DNA of 6,208 nucleotides from an uncultured Eubacteriales bacterium (lineage in GTDB: Bacteria > Bacillota > Clostridia > Lachnospirales > Anaerotignaceae), in assembly GCA_902406135.1 (NCBI GenBank), contig CABPCX010000117.1:1-6208 (forward strand). Reading direction: 5' to 3'. The notes beneath the pieces were generated by a model. It was not told the origin of the DNA. It ran no database searches and saw only the letters and a list, made by a program, of their open reading frames with translations. Below are positions 6,184 to 6,208 of this stretch, in pieces. Positions within the stretch are counted from its first letter, which is position 1. Each line of letters starts with the position of its first letter. The translations under genes were made by a program, and so were the position numbers.

Positions 6184-6208
6184 TGGTGCAGTCGAGGGGA
6201 CTTGAACC
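6184..6208 (-). tRNA. tRNA 3' end, cut by window edge; identity unknown (possibly Leu)
   Basis: The last 25 bases on the minus strand parse as the end of a tRNA: two T-stem bases (GG), T loop TTCAAGT, T-stem strand CCCCT, acceptor strand CGACTGC, discriminator A and an encoded CCA. The 5' acceptor strand should therefore read GCAGTCG. The anticodon is outside the window. Discriminator A with a GC-beginning acceptor fits tRNA-Leu, but other tRNAs share this, so identity is left open. It lies 7 bases before tRNA-Gly, presumably in the same transcript. Confidence 0.88.

Noticed and set aside
1..6208. An undescribed multi-gene system, mobile element or CRISPR array
   Set aside because: All coding space is explained by known proteostasis genes, a DUF503 gene and tRNAs. 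There are no direct-repeat arrays, transposase motifs or flanking repeats.

Overview
This window is a core-genome protein quality-control locus, most likely from a member of the Bacillota, class Clostridia (Lachnospirales-like is a guess). The evidence is gene content and order, strong AAGGAGG-type ribosome binding sites, a sigma-A type promoter with an extended -10 box, and moderately AT-rich coding sequence with frequent AGA and ATA codons. Every gene lies on the minus strand, so transcription runs from high to low coordinates.

Reading in the direction of transcription, the window opens with the 3' end of a tRNA gene cut by the window edge (6184-6208). A complete tRNA-Gly(GCC) gene follows (6105-6176), then an intrinsic terminator (6067-6095). 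Next come a small ylxP-like DUF503 gene (5763-6044) and a promoter region (about 5697-5748) with a near-consensus UP element, a recognisable -35 box and an extended -10 box. The cluster tig (trigger factor), clpP and clpX follows, spaced by 30 and 74 bases, with a hairpin between clpP and clpX. A 13-bp-stem terminator closes the clpX transcript (2319-2351). A probable separate promoter, partly inside that terminator, drives lon, whose last few dozen codons lie beyond base 1.

The genes make a coherent set. Trigger factor meets nascent chains at the ribosome exit tunnel. ClpX unfolds tagged or misfolded proteins and feeds them to the ClpP peptidase. Lon is a self-contained AAA+ protease for damaged proteins. 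All catalytic and nucleotide-binding motifs that I looked for are intact. The order tig-clpP-clpX-lon is a familiar Clostridia arrangement.

I found no mobile element, CRISPR array, defence system or undescribed multi-gene system. The points worth a second look are small: the tig promoter architecture, an altered loop in the trigger factor FKBP domain, the clpP-clpX hairpin, a terminator/promoter overlap before lon, the promoter-poor leader of the DUF503 gene, and a sharp difference in isoleucine codon choice between tig and lon. No gene-free stretch exceeds 300 bases; the longest is the 125-base tig upstream region.
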